Assembly (NCBI GenBank): GCA_964642175.1
Contig: CAZXOK010000003.1
Location: forward strand, 62,001 to 126,000
Length of the DNA stretch: 64,000 nt
DNA from: JANQGG01 sp964642175
Lineage (GTDB): Bacteria; Bacteroidota; Chlorobiia; Chlorobiales; Chloroherpetonaceae
Direction of reading: 5' to 3'
The first letter of the stretch is position 1. The number at the start of each line of letters is the position of its first letter. The notes under the pieces were generated by a model. That model was not told the DNA's origin and ran no database searches. It saw nothing but the letters and a program-made list of their open reading frames with translations. Positions 39,827-50,022 of this stretch are shown here, piece after piece. A program made the translations under genes and the position numbers.

Positions 39827-42800
39827 ATGAAAAGGTTATACAAGACCATGGATGGTAATGATGCACTAACCCATGTGGCTTATCGCACCAATGAGGTTAT
39901 TGCCATTTATCCCATTACACCAGCTTCTCCGATGGGAGAAATTTCTGACAGCTGGTCTTCTGAAAATAAACCTAACATATGGGGCAGTGTTCCAACTGTT
40001 GTTGAGCTTCAGCATGAAGGCGGCGCGGCAGCGGCATTGCACGGAGCTGTTCAGACCGGGGCACTGACCACTACATTTACAGCCTCCCAGGGTTTACTTC
40101 TGATGATCCCAACCATGTATAAACTGGCCGGTGAGCTTTCACCAACCGTTATTCATGTTTCGGCTCGTGCATTGGCAGCCCAGGCATTATCAATTTTTGG
40201 CGATCACAGTGATGTAATGAGCACCCGCTCTACCGGATTTGCATTGTTAAACTCATGCTCGGTACAGGAAGCTATGGATATGGGCTTAATTGCTCAGGCG
40301 GCTACCCTGGAATCACGTGTGCCTTTCCTTCATTTCTTCGATGGTTTCAGAACCTCGCATGAAGTATCCAAAATTGAAGTTCTGACCGATGAAGAGATCC
40401 GTGCCATGATTGATGAAAATCTTATACGCGCTCACAGAGCACGCCGTATGACTCCGGACGCACCTGTTCTCAGAGGAACTTCACAAAACCCTGATGTTTA
40501 TTTCCAGGCTCGTGAAACGGTGAATCCTTACTACGAAGCCTGTCCCGGTATTGTTCAACGCTTGTTTGATAAGTTTGCCCAGCTAACCGGTCGTCAGTAC
40601 AATATTTATGAATATTACGGCGCACCCGATGCCGAGCGTGTAATTGTACAAATGGGTTCAGGTGTTGAAACAACCGTTGAAACCGTAGATTACCTGAACA
40701 CTCAGGGTGAAAAAGTTGGCGTTTTAAAAGTACGCTTATACCGTCCCTTCAGTGCTAAACATTTTGCCGAAGCGCTTCCCGATAGCGTGAAATCAATTGC
40801 TATTCTGGATCGCATGAAAGACCCGGGTAGTGCCGGTGAGCCAATGTATGTTGATTGCATCACAGCTCTGAACGAAGCACTGACTAACGGTTATGGCAAT
40901 ATCACCTCTATGCCTAAAGTAGTTGGTGGTCGTTATGGTTTATCTTCCAAAGAATTTACCCCAACCATGGTAAAAGCTGTATTTGATAACCTTGCACAGA
41001 ATAAACCTAAAAATCACTTTACCGTTGGTATCAACGATGATCTAAGCCACACAAGCCTGGATTACGATCCAAACTTCAAGATCGAACCCGATCATGTGTT
41101 CCGTTCATTGTTCTATGGCCTGGGTTCCGATGGCACGGTGGGTGCAAACAAAAACTCCATTAAAATTATTGGTGAAAACACCGACAACTTTGCACAGGGT
41201 TACTTTGTGTATGACTCTAAAAAAGCCGGCTCGATTACAACCTCTCACCTCAGGTTCGGACCGAAACCAATTCGTTCTACCTACCTTGTAACTGAAGCCA
41301 ACTTTATAGGTTGCCACCAATGGCAGTTCCTCTATAATTTTGATGTGCTGGCAAAATTAAAAAAGGGTGGTACGCTTCTTGTAAATACCCACTATTCTGC
41401 AGATGAGGTATGGGATAAATTACCGAAACTTGTCCAGGAGCGATTGATTGAGAAAAAAGCCAAAATGTATGTTATTGACGGCTATGAGGTAGCTACTAAC
41501 AGTGGTATGGGACGCCGGATCAATACTGTTATGCAGGTGTGCTTCTTTGGAATATCTGGAGTATTACCGCGTGATGAAGCTATTGAAAAGATCAAAGACT
41601 CCATTATTGAAACTTATGGTAAGAAAGGCGATGAAATCGTCCGTATGAATATCAACGCGGTTGAAAGTGCCTTATCTCATCTTCAGGAAGTGGCCATACC
41701 AACACAGGTAAACAGCACTGCCGAGCTTAATCCGGTAATTTCGGGTGAAGCTCCTGAATTTGTTTGTAATGTTCTGGGTAAAATCCTGGAAGGTAAAGGG
41801 GATGATCTGCCGGTGAGCGTTCTGCCTGATGATGGCACCTATCCCATGGCAACGGCACAATACGAAAAAAGAAATCTTTCTGAAATTGTTCCGGTTTGGG
41901 ATCCTGATGTCTGTATTCAGTGTGGTAAATGCGCCTCGGTGTGTCCGCATAGTGTTATTCGTATCAAACTGTACGATAAAAAAGTCCTTGCTAATGCACC
42001 GGAAACCTTTAAATCAACTTCCGGTAAAGAAAAATCCTGGAAAGAGGAAGATCTCGGTTACACCATTCAGGTATCAGTAGAAGACTGTACAGGCTGTTCC
42101 ATTTGTGTGGATATGTGTCCGGCAAAGAATAAGCAGGAAACCCGCCTGAAAGCGATCAACATGAATGAAGTAAAACCTATTCATGCACAGGAACGAGATA
42201 ATTGGAGCTTTTTCCTTTCTATTCCCGAGTACGACCGTAGCAAGCTTAAAATTGATTCTATCAAGCAACAACAAATTCAGCAACCATTGTTTGAATTTTC
42301 GGGCGCTTGCTCCGGTTGCGGTGAAACGCCATATGTAAAAATGATCACCCAGCTCTTTGGTGATCGTATGGTGATTGGTAATGCTACGGGTTGCTCTTCA
42401 ATTTTTGGCGGCAATTTGCCTACCACGCCATTTACAGTAAATCAGGATGGTCGGGGACCAACCTGGTCAAACTCGTTGTTTGAAGATACAGCCGAGTTTG
42501 CAATGGGTTTCCGTGTCTCGATTGATAAACAAAAAGAGTATGCCGAGGAACTTTGCAAACGATTGTCTTCACAAATTGGTGATGATCTCGTAACAGCTCT
42601 GGTTACAACTGAGCAGCATACAGAAGCAGATATTTTTGAACAACGCGAGCGTGTAGCTATTCTTAAAGAGAAGCTTAAATCCATAAACTCTCAGGAATCC
42701 CGCTCCCTGGAAATGGTGGCCGACATGCTTGCCAAGAAAAGTGTTTGGGCCTTTGGCGGTGACGGTTGGGCATATGACATCGGTTCCAGCGGTTTAGACC

Positions 42801-43444
42801 ATGTGGTAGCGAGTGATAAAAATGTCAATATGCTGGTCATGGATACCGAAGTCTATTCAAATACCGGTGGTCAGGCCTCAAAAGCCACTCCATTGGGTGC
42901 TGTAGCTAAATTTGCAGCCAGTGGCCGTCCGAGCACCAAGAAAGACCTGGGTCTTATTGCCATGACTTACGGCACTTGCTATGTGGCCAGTGTTGCTATG
43001 GGTGCAAGAGATGAGCAAACCCTGAAGGCGATTATTGAAGCCGAAGCATTTGACGGACCATCATTGATTATTACCTATAGTCACTGTGTGGCTCATGGTA
43101 TTAACATGACAACTGGTATGCAAAACCACAAGGCAGCGGTTGACTCCGGCCAATGGATGCTTTACCGCTACAACCCAGATCGGATGAAGGAAGGGTTAAA
43201 CCCGTTAATTCTAGATTCTAAACCACCAAAAATTCCGGTTTCTCAGTATCTGGATATGGAAAATAGATTCAGAATGCTTAAGAAAACCCATCCTGAAGAG
43301 GCTAAGAAGTATTATGAAAAAGCCCAACAAGATGCTATTCATCGTTATCAGGCTTATAAACATCTTGCTGATCGCCAGTTTGATACATATAACGACAGTA
43401 ACAATCAGACGAATCTGAAAGAAATGTTGTCAAAAAGCAAATAG
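39827..43444 (+). CDS. nifJ: Pyruvate:ferredoxin (flavodoxin) oxidoreductase
   Basis: Single-chain PFOR that converts pyruvate and CoA to acetyl-CoA and CO2, reducing ferredoxin or flavodoxin. It has 1205 residues from the ATG at 39827 (MKRLYKTMDGNDA), preceded by AAGGGAAG; the frame's earlier start at 39770 is unlikely. Domains in order: gamma/alpha pyruvate-binding (YPITPASPMGE), the CoA-binding part, a ferredoxin domain with CIQCGKCASVCPHS and CTGCSICVDMCP, and the TPP domain with CSGCGETPY (fourth-cluster ligands), GDGWAYDIGSSG and DTEVYSNTGGQASKATP. Both flavodoxin and ferredoxin in the window are possible partners. Confidence 0.98.
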   Translation: MKRLYKTMDGNDALTHVAYRTNEVIAIYPITPASPMGEISDSWSSENKPNIWGSVPTVVELQHEGGAAAALHGAVQTGALTTTFTASQGLLLMIPTMYKLAGELSPTVIHVSARALAAQALSIFGDHSDVMSTRSTGFALLNSCSVQEAMDMGLIAQAATLESRVPFLHFFDGFRTSHEVSKIEVLTDEEIRAMIDENLIRAHRARRMTPDAPVLRGTSQNPDVYFQARETVNPYYEACPGIVQRLFDKFAQLTGRQYNIYEYYGAPDAERVIVQMGSGVETTVETVDYLNTQGEKVGVLKVRLYRPFSAKHFAEALPDSVKSIAILDRMKDPGSAGEPMYVDCITALNEALTNGYGNITSMPKVVGGRYGLSSKEFTPTMVKAVFDNLAQNKPKNHFTVGINDDLSHTSLDYDPNFKIEPDHVFRSLFYGLGSDGTVGANKNSIKIIGENTDNFAQGYFVYDSKKAGSITTSHLRFGPKPIRSTYLVTEANFIGCHQWQFLYNFDVLAKLKKGGTLLVNTHYSADEVWDKLPKLVQERLIEKKAKMYVIDGYEVATNSGMGRRINTVMQVCFFGISGVLPRDEAIEKIKDSIIETYGKKGDEIVRMNINAVESALSHLQEVAIPTQVNSTAELNPVISGEAPEFVCNVLGKILEGKGDDLPVSVLPDDGTYPMATAQYEKRNLSEIVPVWDPDVCIQCGKCASVCPHSVIRIKLYDKKVLANAPETFKSTSGKEKSWKEEDLGYTIQVSVEDCTGCSICVDMCPAKNKQETRLKAINMNEVKPIHAQERDNWSFFLSIPEYDRSKLKIDSIKQQQIQQPLFEFSGACSGCGETPYVKMITQLFGDRMVIGNATGCSSIFGGNLPTTPFTVNQDGRGPTWSNSLFEDTAEFAMGFRVSIDKQKEYAEELCKRLSSQIGDDLVTALVTTEQHTEADIFEQRERVAILKEKLKSINSQESRSLEMVADMLAKKSVWAFGGDGWAYDIGSSGLDHVVASDKNVNMLVMDTEVYSNTGGQASKATPLGAVAKFAASGRPSTKKDLGLIAMTYGTCYVASVAMGARDEQTLKAIIEAEAFDGPSLIITYSHCVAHGINMTTGMQNHKAAVDSGQWMLYRYNPDRMKEGLNPLILDSKPPKIPVSQYLDMENRFRMLKKTHPEEAKKYYEKAQQDAIHRYQAYKHLADRQFDTYNDSNNQTNLKEMLSKSK

Positions 43445-43552
43445 TTATTAGCCAATCATATAAGTCGGCTTCCGGACTGTTAAGTTACATGTCTAATGAA
43501 GCCGACCCGGCATTATAGAAATCAGGTAATTATTTATGAAAGGAATAAACTT

Positions 43553-44551
43553 ATGAATCTCAATACAAGCTATCTTGGGCTTCAGTTAAAATCACCATTA
43601 GTGGTCTCTGCTTCGCCGTTATCAGAAGAAATTTCCAATATTAAGCGAATGGAAGATAGTGGTGCTTCTGCCGTGGTTTTGTATTCACTCTTTGAAGAGC
43701 AAATACGTCACGAAGAGAAAGAGTTACATCATCATCTAACCCAGGGTACTGAAAGTTTTGCCGAAGCCGTCACCTATTTTCCCGAGCCTTCGGAGTTCCA
43801 TGTTGGGCCTAAAGATTATCTTACCCACATTCGGAATGCCAAAGAGGCCGTGGATATCCCTATTATTGCAAGTATAAACGGCAGTGATGTAGGCGATTGG
43901 ATCAATCACGCCAAGTTGATGGAAGAAGCAGGTGCAGATGCCATTGAACTGAATATTTACTCCATACCAACCGATTTGGAAACCTCCTCTTCAGATGTGG
44001 AACGCAACTACATCAATATTCTCAAGTGTCTAAAATCTTCAGTTAATGTGCCGGTGGCCATTAAATTGAGTCCGTATTTCAGCAACCTGGCAAACTTTGC
44101 AACCCAAATTGTTGAAGCAGGTGCTAACGGTCTGGTTTTATTCAACCGGTTCTATCAACCCGATATTGATCTTGAGGAACTGGAAGTGGTTCCGAACGTT
44201 GTATTGAGCACATCTCATGCCCGACGTCTGCCTCTGAGATGGATCGCAATTTTATACAACCGTATCAAAGCCGATTTGGCTGCAACCAGTGGTATTCATC
44301 AAGCCTCTGATGTGCTTAAAATGCTCATGGCCGGTGCTAATGTTACCATGTTATGCTCAGCTTTGCTCAGAAATGGAATTGATCACATTAAATATATTGA
44401 GCAGGAAATGAAAGAGTGGATGGAATCGCATGAGTATGAATCTGTTAAACAAATGCAGGGCAGTATGAGTCAGAAAAACATTGCCGACCCAAGTGCATTT
44501 GAACGCGCTCAGTACATGAAAGCACTACGTGGTTATAAACCGACGGTATAA
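43553..44551 (+). CDS. Dihydroorotate-dehydrogenase-like flavoprotein
   Basis: A 332-residue FMN TIM-barrel protein of the PyrD/PreA superfamily, starting at the ATG at 43553 (MNLNTSYLGLQLKSPLVVSASPLS) with AAAGGAAT upstream. FMN-site segments are visible: PIIASINGSDVGDWINHAKLMEEAGADAIELN, VPVAIKLSPYFSN, GLVLFNRFYQPDID and GANVTMLCSALLRNG. The catalytic base position of true dihydroorotate dehydrogenases is not clear, and this branch typically follows PFOR genes in Bacteroidota-like genomes. A redox role tied to PFOR is possible; pyrimidine synthesis is less likely. Confidence 0.8.
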   Translation: MNLNTSYLGLQLKSPLVVSASPLSEEISNIKRMEDSGASAVVLYSLFEEQIRHEEKELHHHLTQGTESFAEAVTYFPEPSEFHVGPKDYLTHIRNAKEAVDIPIIASINGSDVGDWINHAKLMEEAGADAIELNIYSIPTDLETSSSDVERNYINILKCLKSSVNVPVAIKLSPYFSNLANFATQIVEAGANGLVLFNRFYQPDIDLEELEVVPNVVLSTSHARRLPLRWIAILYNRIKADLAATSGIHQASDVLKMLMAGANVTMLCSALLRNGIDHIKYIEQEMKEWMESHEYESVKQMQGSMSQKNIADPSAFERAQYMKALRGYKPTV

Positions 44552-44577
44552 CTTTAACCAGTATAAGATTTACTAAA

Positions 44578-44606
44578 AAAAACCTGTCCTTAAAAGACAG
44601 GTTTTT
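44578..44606 (+). terminator. Terminator of the nifJ/dihydroorotate-dehydrogenase-like unit
   Basis: AAAAACCTGTC (44578-44588) and GACAGGTTTTT (44596-44606) form an 11-base stem with a seven-base loop, followed by further T. Confidence 0.93.
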
Positions 44607-44781
44607 TTATGCTACTATCCATTTTAACAGCCCCGTATTAACAAATCTCTAAAATTCACTTATTGGATTAACTTTAAATATTTTCGATATTTACAGCATC
44701 TAAACAAATTATATTTCGTTTTATATTAAATAATTGTTAAATATTCACAAGGTCTTACGTAACAATTAAAATGAAGTGAAT

Positions 44782-47067
44782 ATGGTAAAAACTGTTACGT
44801 TTTTGTGCGGTCTTTTAGTCGTTTTTATTTATGCTGTATCTAGCTCGTTGCCATTAAAAGCAAGTGATCTTAAAGATCTGGAAATCCTTGATAAAGTCTA
44901 TGACCGCTTAATTAACCTCCAGCCCGATAAATCCAAAACTGCTTTTATTGAAAAGTTCAAATTAGAGCGCGAATCGGCCACTCTCGAGTTTTCTGATGGG
45001 TACTTTTATTTTTGCAAGCCAGTCAATAAAAAGTTATCGGCAGTATTGTTCATCGGTAACGGGAAGATGGCCTTTGAGCCAAGCTCAACCCTGGAACAAA
45101 GCCAGCTTAAGCATGAATTTGGCCAGAGCCGCTTGAACGATTCCTTTAACATTGCATTTATCATTTTTGCCGATAGTTTAATGCACGATATGAAAAAGCA
45201 GGGCATTAAACTTCAACAAAATTTCACCCCAGGTTATGTGGATCGCTACATTGATGATTTTCTAGAATATATCATCAATGAAGAAGGACAGTACCTGGAA
45301 GTAGAACTCATAAAAACGGTTCTTGAAGGCAAAACCAATGGTTTATTCAGCGCACAGGTTATTACCCATAATCATGGCCGTCTGGCTTACGAGATCAATC
45401 CCTTTGAAGAAGAGCAAGTCAGGTTACTGAAAATTCATGGTAAGAACAGCCCCCGGGAAGTTATTTCCCAGTTCAAAGCCCGTTCGGGCAACACAATGAT
45501 TTCATCAAATAAAGTCGAGCGGACTCGGATCGATAAGATGAATATGACGGTTCGGATCGACTGGGACAACGAACTGACTGCACATGCAGTACTGGATGTG
45601 ATGTTGAACCATCAACAACGATGGATCTATCTGAACATTGATAAATCGTTTGAAGTTGAGCAGGTAACACGCATAGGATACGGTCCGGTACCATTCATAA
45701 AAACTAAAAACAGGCCATATTTATGGATCAAGTGCGATCCGTATATCTCTCCTGACGAAGTTGTTCAATATACCATCGATTACACCGGCTCCCCTCTTAT
45801 GGAAGTGGCCGGTCGCCTTGCAGTTAATCCGAATGCTATCTGGTATCCAAAGATTCACGAAGAGGATCATGTCAACTACGACTTAACATTCTACTCGCCA
45901 ACTGAATTGAGGCTTTCATCGGTTGGTGAAAAAGTTCTGGATATCCAATCTAATGGATTTAAAAAGACAAGATGGGTGACCAAACAACCCGTTCAAAAAA
46001 TCACATTCAGTCTTGGGGATTTCAGGGAATTGTATATTAAAGACAACCGGCTCCCTGAACTATATATCTGGCAATACCATGCCACTCAAGCCGGAGAAAA
46101 GATCCAGAATGTTGGCCGGGATGTGGCAGAGAGCTACTTGCTGTTTCAAAAGCTTTTTGGCAAGAGAGAAGATAAGCAGCTTTGGGTATCGGAAATCCCG
46201 TTCCTGCACGGTGAAGCCTATGATGGCCATATCAACCTGACAACAAAAGTCTTTGATGACTACAAGCCATACTGGAACCAGATTTTTACGGCACATGAAG
46301 TGGCACATATGTGGTGGGGGATCGATGTAAATTATCAAACCTATCATGATCGATGGCTGGCAGAGTCATTTGCTGAATATGCCGGATTGATCTATTTGGA
46401 ACATGTTGAAAAAAGTCCGGAAGCCAGCGAAGGCATTCTGAATGAGTGGCGCCAAGAACTCATAAAAGAACAACAGCAATTGGCCAACTCTCAAAAACAG
46501 CTTAAATCTATATGGTTAGGTAATCGTTTGGCTCAACAGCAACACAAGCGGGATTTTGAGTTGATCGTTTATAAAAAAGGGGCATGGGTGATACATATGC
46601 TTCGTCATATGATGAAAGACCTCGAGAGCCTGGATGATCAGGCATTTTATGATATGCTGAAGGCATATTACAAAACCCATAAGGGGCAGTCTGTCTCAAC
46701 AGGTCAGTTCAAAGCCTTTGTTGAGTCTTATACAAAACAGGATTTGGGTTGGTTTTTTGATCAGTGGGTGGTTGGAACCCTGATACCGGACTATGAGTAT
46801 TTCTATACGTATAAAAAGCAAGCCGAAAATACTTACTCCTTGCGTATTGAAGTCAGGCAAAAGATGCTTCAGGATTCTTCATTTAAAATGATTGTTCCCA
46901 TTCAAATTTGTTTTGGTGATAATCAATATTTAAGATTTCGCGCGTGGGTTGAAGACAGAAAGACAGTTATTGAATTGAATGATTTACCTTTACGGCCAAA
47001 GGCAGTGACATTCAATTACCTGAACGCCGTATTATGCAAGCAAAAAGAAATCCATAATCAATTTTAG
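44782..47067 (+). CDS. Exported M1-like metallopeptidase
   Basis: A 761-residue protein with a signal peptide (MVKTVTFLCGLLVVFIYAVSS). The zinc motif is HEVAHMWWG, with the third ligand in WLAESFAEYAG 18 residues on, as in gluzincin M1 peptidases. The usual GAMEN substrate-binding motif is not recognisable; the equivalent strand reads FLHGEAYDGHINL. The N-terminal 400 residues are beta-rich and unusual. It would act in the periplasm or on the outer face. The alternative start GTG at 44776 adds two residues. Confidence 0.85.
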   Translation: MVKTVTFLCGLLVVFIYAVSSSLPLKASDLKDLEILDKVYDRLINLQPDKSKTAFIEKFKLERESATLEFSDGYFYFCKPVNKKLSAVLFIGNGKMAFEPSSTLEQSQLKHEFGQSRLNDSFNIAFIIFADSLMHDMKKQGIKLQQNFTPGYVDRYIDDFLEYIINEEGQYLEVELIKTVLEGKTNGLFSAQVITHNHGRLAYEINPFEEEQVRLLKIHGKNSPREVISQFKARSGNTMISSNKVERTRIDKMNMTVRIDWDNELTAHAVLDVMLNHQQRWIYLNIDKSFEVEQVTRIGYGPVPFIKTKNRPYLWIKCDPYISPDEVVQYTIDYTGSPLMEVAGRLAVNPNAIWYPKIHEEDHVNYDLTFYSPTELRLSSVGEKVLDIQSNGFKKTRWVTKQPVQKITFSLGDFRELYIKDNRLPELYIWQYHATQAGEKIQNVGRDVAESYLLFQKLFGKREDKQLWVSEIPFLHGEAYDGHINLTTKVFDDYKPYWNQIFTAHEVAHMWWGIDVNYQTYHDRWLAESFAEYAGLIYLEHVEKSPEASEGILNEWRQELIKEQQQLANSQKQLKSIWLGNRLAQQQHKRDFELIVYKKGAWVIHMLRHMMKDLESLDDQAFYDMLKAYYKTHKGQSVSTGQFKAFVESYTKQDLGWFFDQWVVGTLIPDYEYFYTYKKQAENTYSLRIEVRQKMLQDSSFKMIVPIQICFGDNQYLRFRAWVEDRKTVIELNDLPLRPKAVTFNYLNAVLCKQKEIHNQF

Positions 47068-47080
47068 CACAATCTGCTTT

Positions 47081-48835
47081 CTATTTAGATGAGGGGAAAT
47101 GCTCGTTAAATTTTTCCTGTAAAGAGATGTTTTTTTGGTCCCGGCTCAGGGCATTGCTCCAATGCATTTTGGCTTTTTCCATATCCCCCAGTTTGAAATA
47201 GACATCTCCAAGGTGCTCTTCAACAACCGGGCTCATTCGGCCAACTTTAAGGGCTTTTTCAATCCAAATCCTGGCTTCTTCATATTTACCAAGTTTATAG
47301 TAAATCCATCCCATTGTATCAAGATAAGCGCCATTATCGGGCTCCTGCTCTACGGCTGATTTGGCCATTTCCAGAGATCTCTCAAGTTGCATGTTTTGTT
47401 CGGAGAGGCTGTAGGCCAGGTTGTTCAGAATTAAGGCATTGTTCGGATCCAGCTTAAGGGCTTGTTCATAGGTGCTGATGCTTTCGGTATAGCGTTTCAG
47501 ACGATCGTAGGATATGGCCAGAGTGCTCAGCGCCTGGATTTTGGTGTCTTTATCCACCGCGTTCAGCGAGTCCATAGCCAGGGCTTTTTCAAGATACAGG
47601 ATAGCTTCGGAATCGTTCAGGTTTTGGTTAAGTGAGATACCCAAAAGAAGCAAAAACCTGAATTTTGGTTCCTTAACATGGTTCAGGGCTTCTTTGAGTG
47701 ATGCGGTAGCCGAATCGTACTGGTTTAAACTTAAGTAACCGACAGCCAGGTTCTCCCAACCAAAATCATTTTCAGGAGCAAGTTTTGTTACCTGTTTAAA
47801 ATCCTTGATGGCTTCCGGGTGATTGTCTTCACCCAAATGGATAATCCCTTTAAAGAGATGAATTTTCCATTCTTTGGGATAAGTTTTCTGGAGGTCTTTC
47901 AGGATCACCATGGTGGGTTTAATCATGGTGCTGTCGGAACCGATACGACGAAAATACAGCTCAGCAATACCAATTTTATCATCCACTTGCATGGATTGAT
48001 TTTCGAACATCGAATTAATGGCCTGTCTGAATTTTGGTATGTCGTTATATTTCAGGTAGGCTTCAGCCAATGAAAGCTGAGATTTCAGGTCATTGGGCTC
48101 AATCGAGAGCGCATCCTGATAAGCCCGGATAGCAGATTTGAATTGTTTGACTTTAATATGCATATCGCCAAGCGTACGGTAAAGCTCAACATTTTCCGGA
48201 GAGATGATAATCATATCTTCCAGGGTGCTGATGGCGGCATGATATTGTTTTAGCTGAACATGAACCAGAAACTTTTGAGACAGGATATCGAAATCGAAGC
48301 CAAATGTTTTAATCATTTCATCATACACCCCAATGGAACGCTCAGGCTTGCTGGAAGCTGCATAGGACGCAGCTAGGTAATACAAGGCATTATAATTACC
48401 GGGGTATAACCAGACCATGCGTTTAAATTGCGTGGCGGCATTTTCAAAGTCGCGATCATCAAAATATAATTGGCCTAGCAACTGCAGGTACCATTTATTG
48501 GTGGAATCGAGCTCAGCAGCTCGATTTGCCGCCGTAATGGCTTTTTTCAGTTGGTCCAGGTTCTTGTATGACTTAGCTATTGAAAAATATATAGCCGGGG
48601 CATTAGGGGTGTATTTTAAAGCTTCTTCATATTCCAGGATGGCCTGGGCATATTGATCTTTGGTTTCAAAAAGTGCACCATTGACCAGGTGTTGCGTGGC
48701 TTTATCGATATTATATTCAGTGGGCTTGGCCGTTTGGGCCCGAAGGGATGAAGCAGTGATCAATCCAAAAAACGAAAGAAAAAGTAACGGTTTACCGATA
48801 TGCATATACAGCCCGTTTAATCGTGAAATAATCAT
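47081..48835 (-). CDS. Tetratricopeptide-repeat protein
   Basis: A 584-residue protein with about 13 TPR units covering residues 40-580, recognisable by repeated patterns such as PNAPAIYFSIAKSYKNLDQLKKAI and DNGAYLDTMGWIYYKLGKYEEA. A hydrophobic stretch at residues 15-33 before AQTAKP suggests a signal peptide or anchor, so the repeats are probably periplasmic. Such proteins often scaffold envelope complexes; the partner cannot be read. It follows ruvB on the same strand after 88 bases and is convergent with the peptidase gene. Confidence 0.87.
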   Translation of the reverse strand: MIISRLNGLYMHIGKPLLFLSFFGLITASSLRAQTAKPTEYNIDKATQHLVNGALFETKDQYAQAILEYEEALKYTPNAPAIYFSIAKSYKNLDQLKKAITAANRAAELDSTNKWYLQLLGQLYFDDRDFENAATQFKRMVWLYPGNYNALYYLAASYAASSKPERSIGVYDEMIKTFGFDFDILSQKFLVHVQLKQYHAAISTLEDMIIISPENVELYRTLGDMHIKVKQFKSAIRAYQDALSIEPNDLKSQLSLAEAYLKYNDIPKFRQAINSMFENQSMQVDDKIGIAELYFRRIGSDSTMIKPTMVILKDLQKTYPKEWKIHLFKGIIHLGEDNHPEAIKDFKQVTKLAPENDFGWENLAVGYLSLNQYDSATASLKEALNHVKEPKFRFLLLLGISLNQNLNDSEAILYLEKALAMDSLNAVDKDTKIQALSTLAISYDRLKRYTESISTYEQALKLDPNNALILNNLAYSLSEQNMQLERSLEMAKSAVEQEPDNGAYLDTMGWIYYKLGKYEEARIWIEKALKVGRMSPVVEEHLGDVYFKLGDMEKAKMHWSNALSRDQKNISLQEKFNEHFPSSK

Positions 48836-48923
48836 ACTAAATTACAAAAACAGCTTTCAAATCCATAATCCACTATTGAAACATCATTTAGTGGGAAATA
48901 ATTTATTAAGTAAAACCAAAGGG

Positions 48924-49955
48924 TCAGGCTTGGCTGAACAGGTCGGTTTCGTCGTTTTTATTTGGATTTTCAAAACCAAAACGTTCATAGGCAAGGGTGG
49001 TTGCCATTCGTCCCCGAGGAGTCCTGAAAATATAACCTTCCTGGATCAGGTATGGTTCATACACTTCCTGAATGGTATCGGGTTCTTCACCAATGGCTAC
49101 TGACAGGTTGGAGATGCCAACCGGGCCACCATTATATTTTTCAATCAAGGTTGAAATGAGGCGTTTGTCCATATCATCCAGTCCGAATTGATCAATTTCG
49201 AGCGCCGTAAGCGTATTATGTGCAATGTCCTGAGTGATGGTATCTGAACCACCAACCTGGGCAAAGTCTCGGGCTCGCCTAAGAAGACGATTGGCAATTC
49301 TTGGTGTGCCGCGGGAGCGACGGGCAATTTCTTCAGCACCGGCGTTTTGAATGCCGATACCCAGAAGCCTGGCTGAGCGAAGGACAATTTTTTGAAGCAA
49401 ATCGGTTGAGTAATAATCCAATCGGAAGCTTATGCCAAACCGTGCCCTTAAAGGGTCGCTTAAAAGTCCGGAGCGAGTTGTGGCACCAATTAAGGTAAAA
49501 GGAGCAATGGCAATCTGCACACAGCGAGAGGCCGGACCACTTTCCAGCATAATATCAAGCTTGTAATCTTCCATCGCAGAGTAGAGGTATTCCTCGACAG
49601 CCGTGTTTAACCGGTGGATTTCATCTATGAACAGGACATCACCGGTTTCCAGGCTGGTTAAAAGCCCGGCCAGATCACCGGGTTTATCTATTACCGGCCC
49701 GGAGGTGGTTTTGATTCCTACACCCATTTCATGGGCAATAATGTAAGCCAGGGTGGTTTTGCCCAATCCGGGAGGGCCGGAAAGCAAAACATGATCAAGT
49801 GCATCACCTCGTCCGCGGGCAGCCTGGATAAAGATCCGCAGGTTATCAACAATTTTCTGTTGTCCGGTAAAATCTTTAAATCGATACGGCCGCAGCTGTT
49901 CTTCAGCTTTGAGTTCTTGTGAGGCAGCACTACCGGAAAGGTCTGGATTTTTCAA
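48924..49955 (-). CDS. ruvB: Holliday junction branch migration ATPase RuvB
   Basis: RuvB is the hexameric motor that moves Holliday junctions with RuvA. The protein has 343 residues. Walker A is GPPGLGKTT, Walker B is LFIDEIHRLN, sensor 1 is GATTRSGLLSDPLRARFG, and the arginine-rich C-terminal winged helix ends in YIFRTPRGRMAT. The N-terminal LRPYRFKDFTGQQ is also typical. ruvA is not adjacent. Confidence 0.98.
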   Translation of the reverse strand: MKNPDLSGSAASQELKAEEQLRPYRFKDFTGQQKIVDNLRIFIQAARGRGDALDHVLLSGPPGLGKTTLAYIIAHEMGVGIKTTSGPVIDKPGDLAGLLTSLETGDVLFIDEIHRLNTAVEEYLYSAMEDYKLDIMLESGPASRCVQIAIAPFTLIGATTRSGLLSDPLRARFGISFRLDYYSTDLLQKIVLRSARLLGIGIQNAGAEEIARRSRGTPRIANRLLRRARDFAQVGGSDTITQDIAHNTLTALEIDQFGLDDMDKRLISTLIEKYNGGPVGISNLSVAIGEEPDTIQEVYEPYLIQEGYIFRTPRGRMATTLAYERFGFENPNKNDETDLFSQA

Positions 49956-50022
49956 ATCGCCTTAAACTAAATTGGGTAAAATCACTAGGCCATATTAGCA
50001 AATTCTTGCGTGGGATTCAAGG

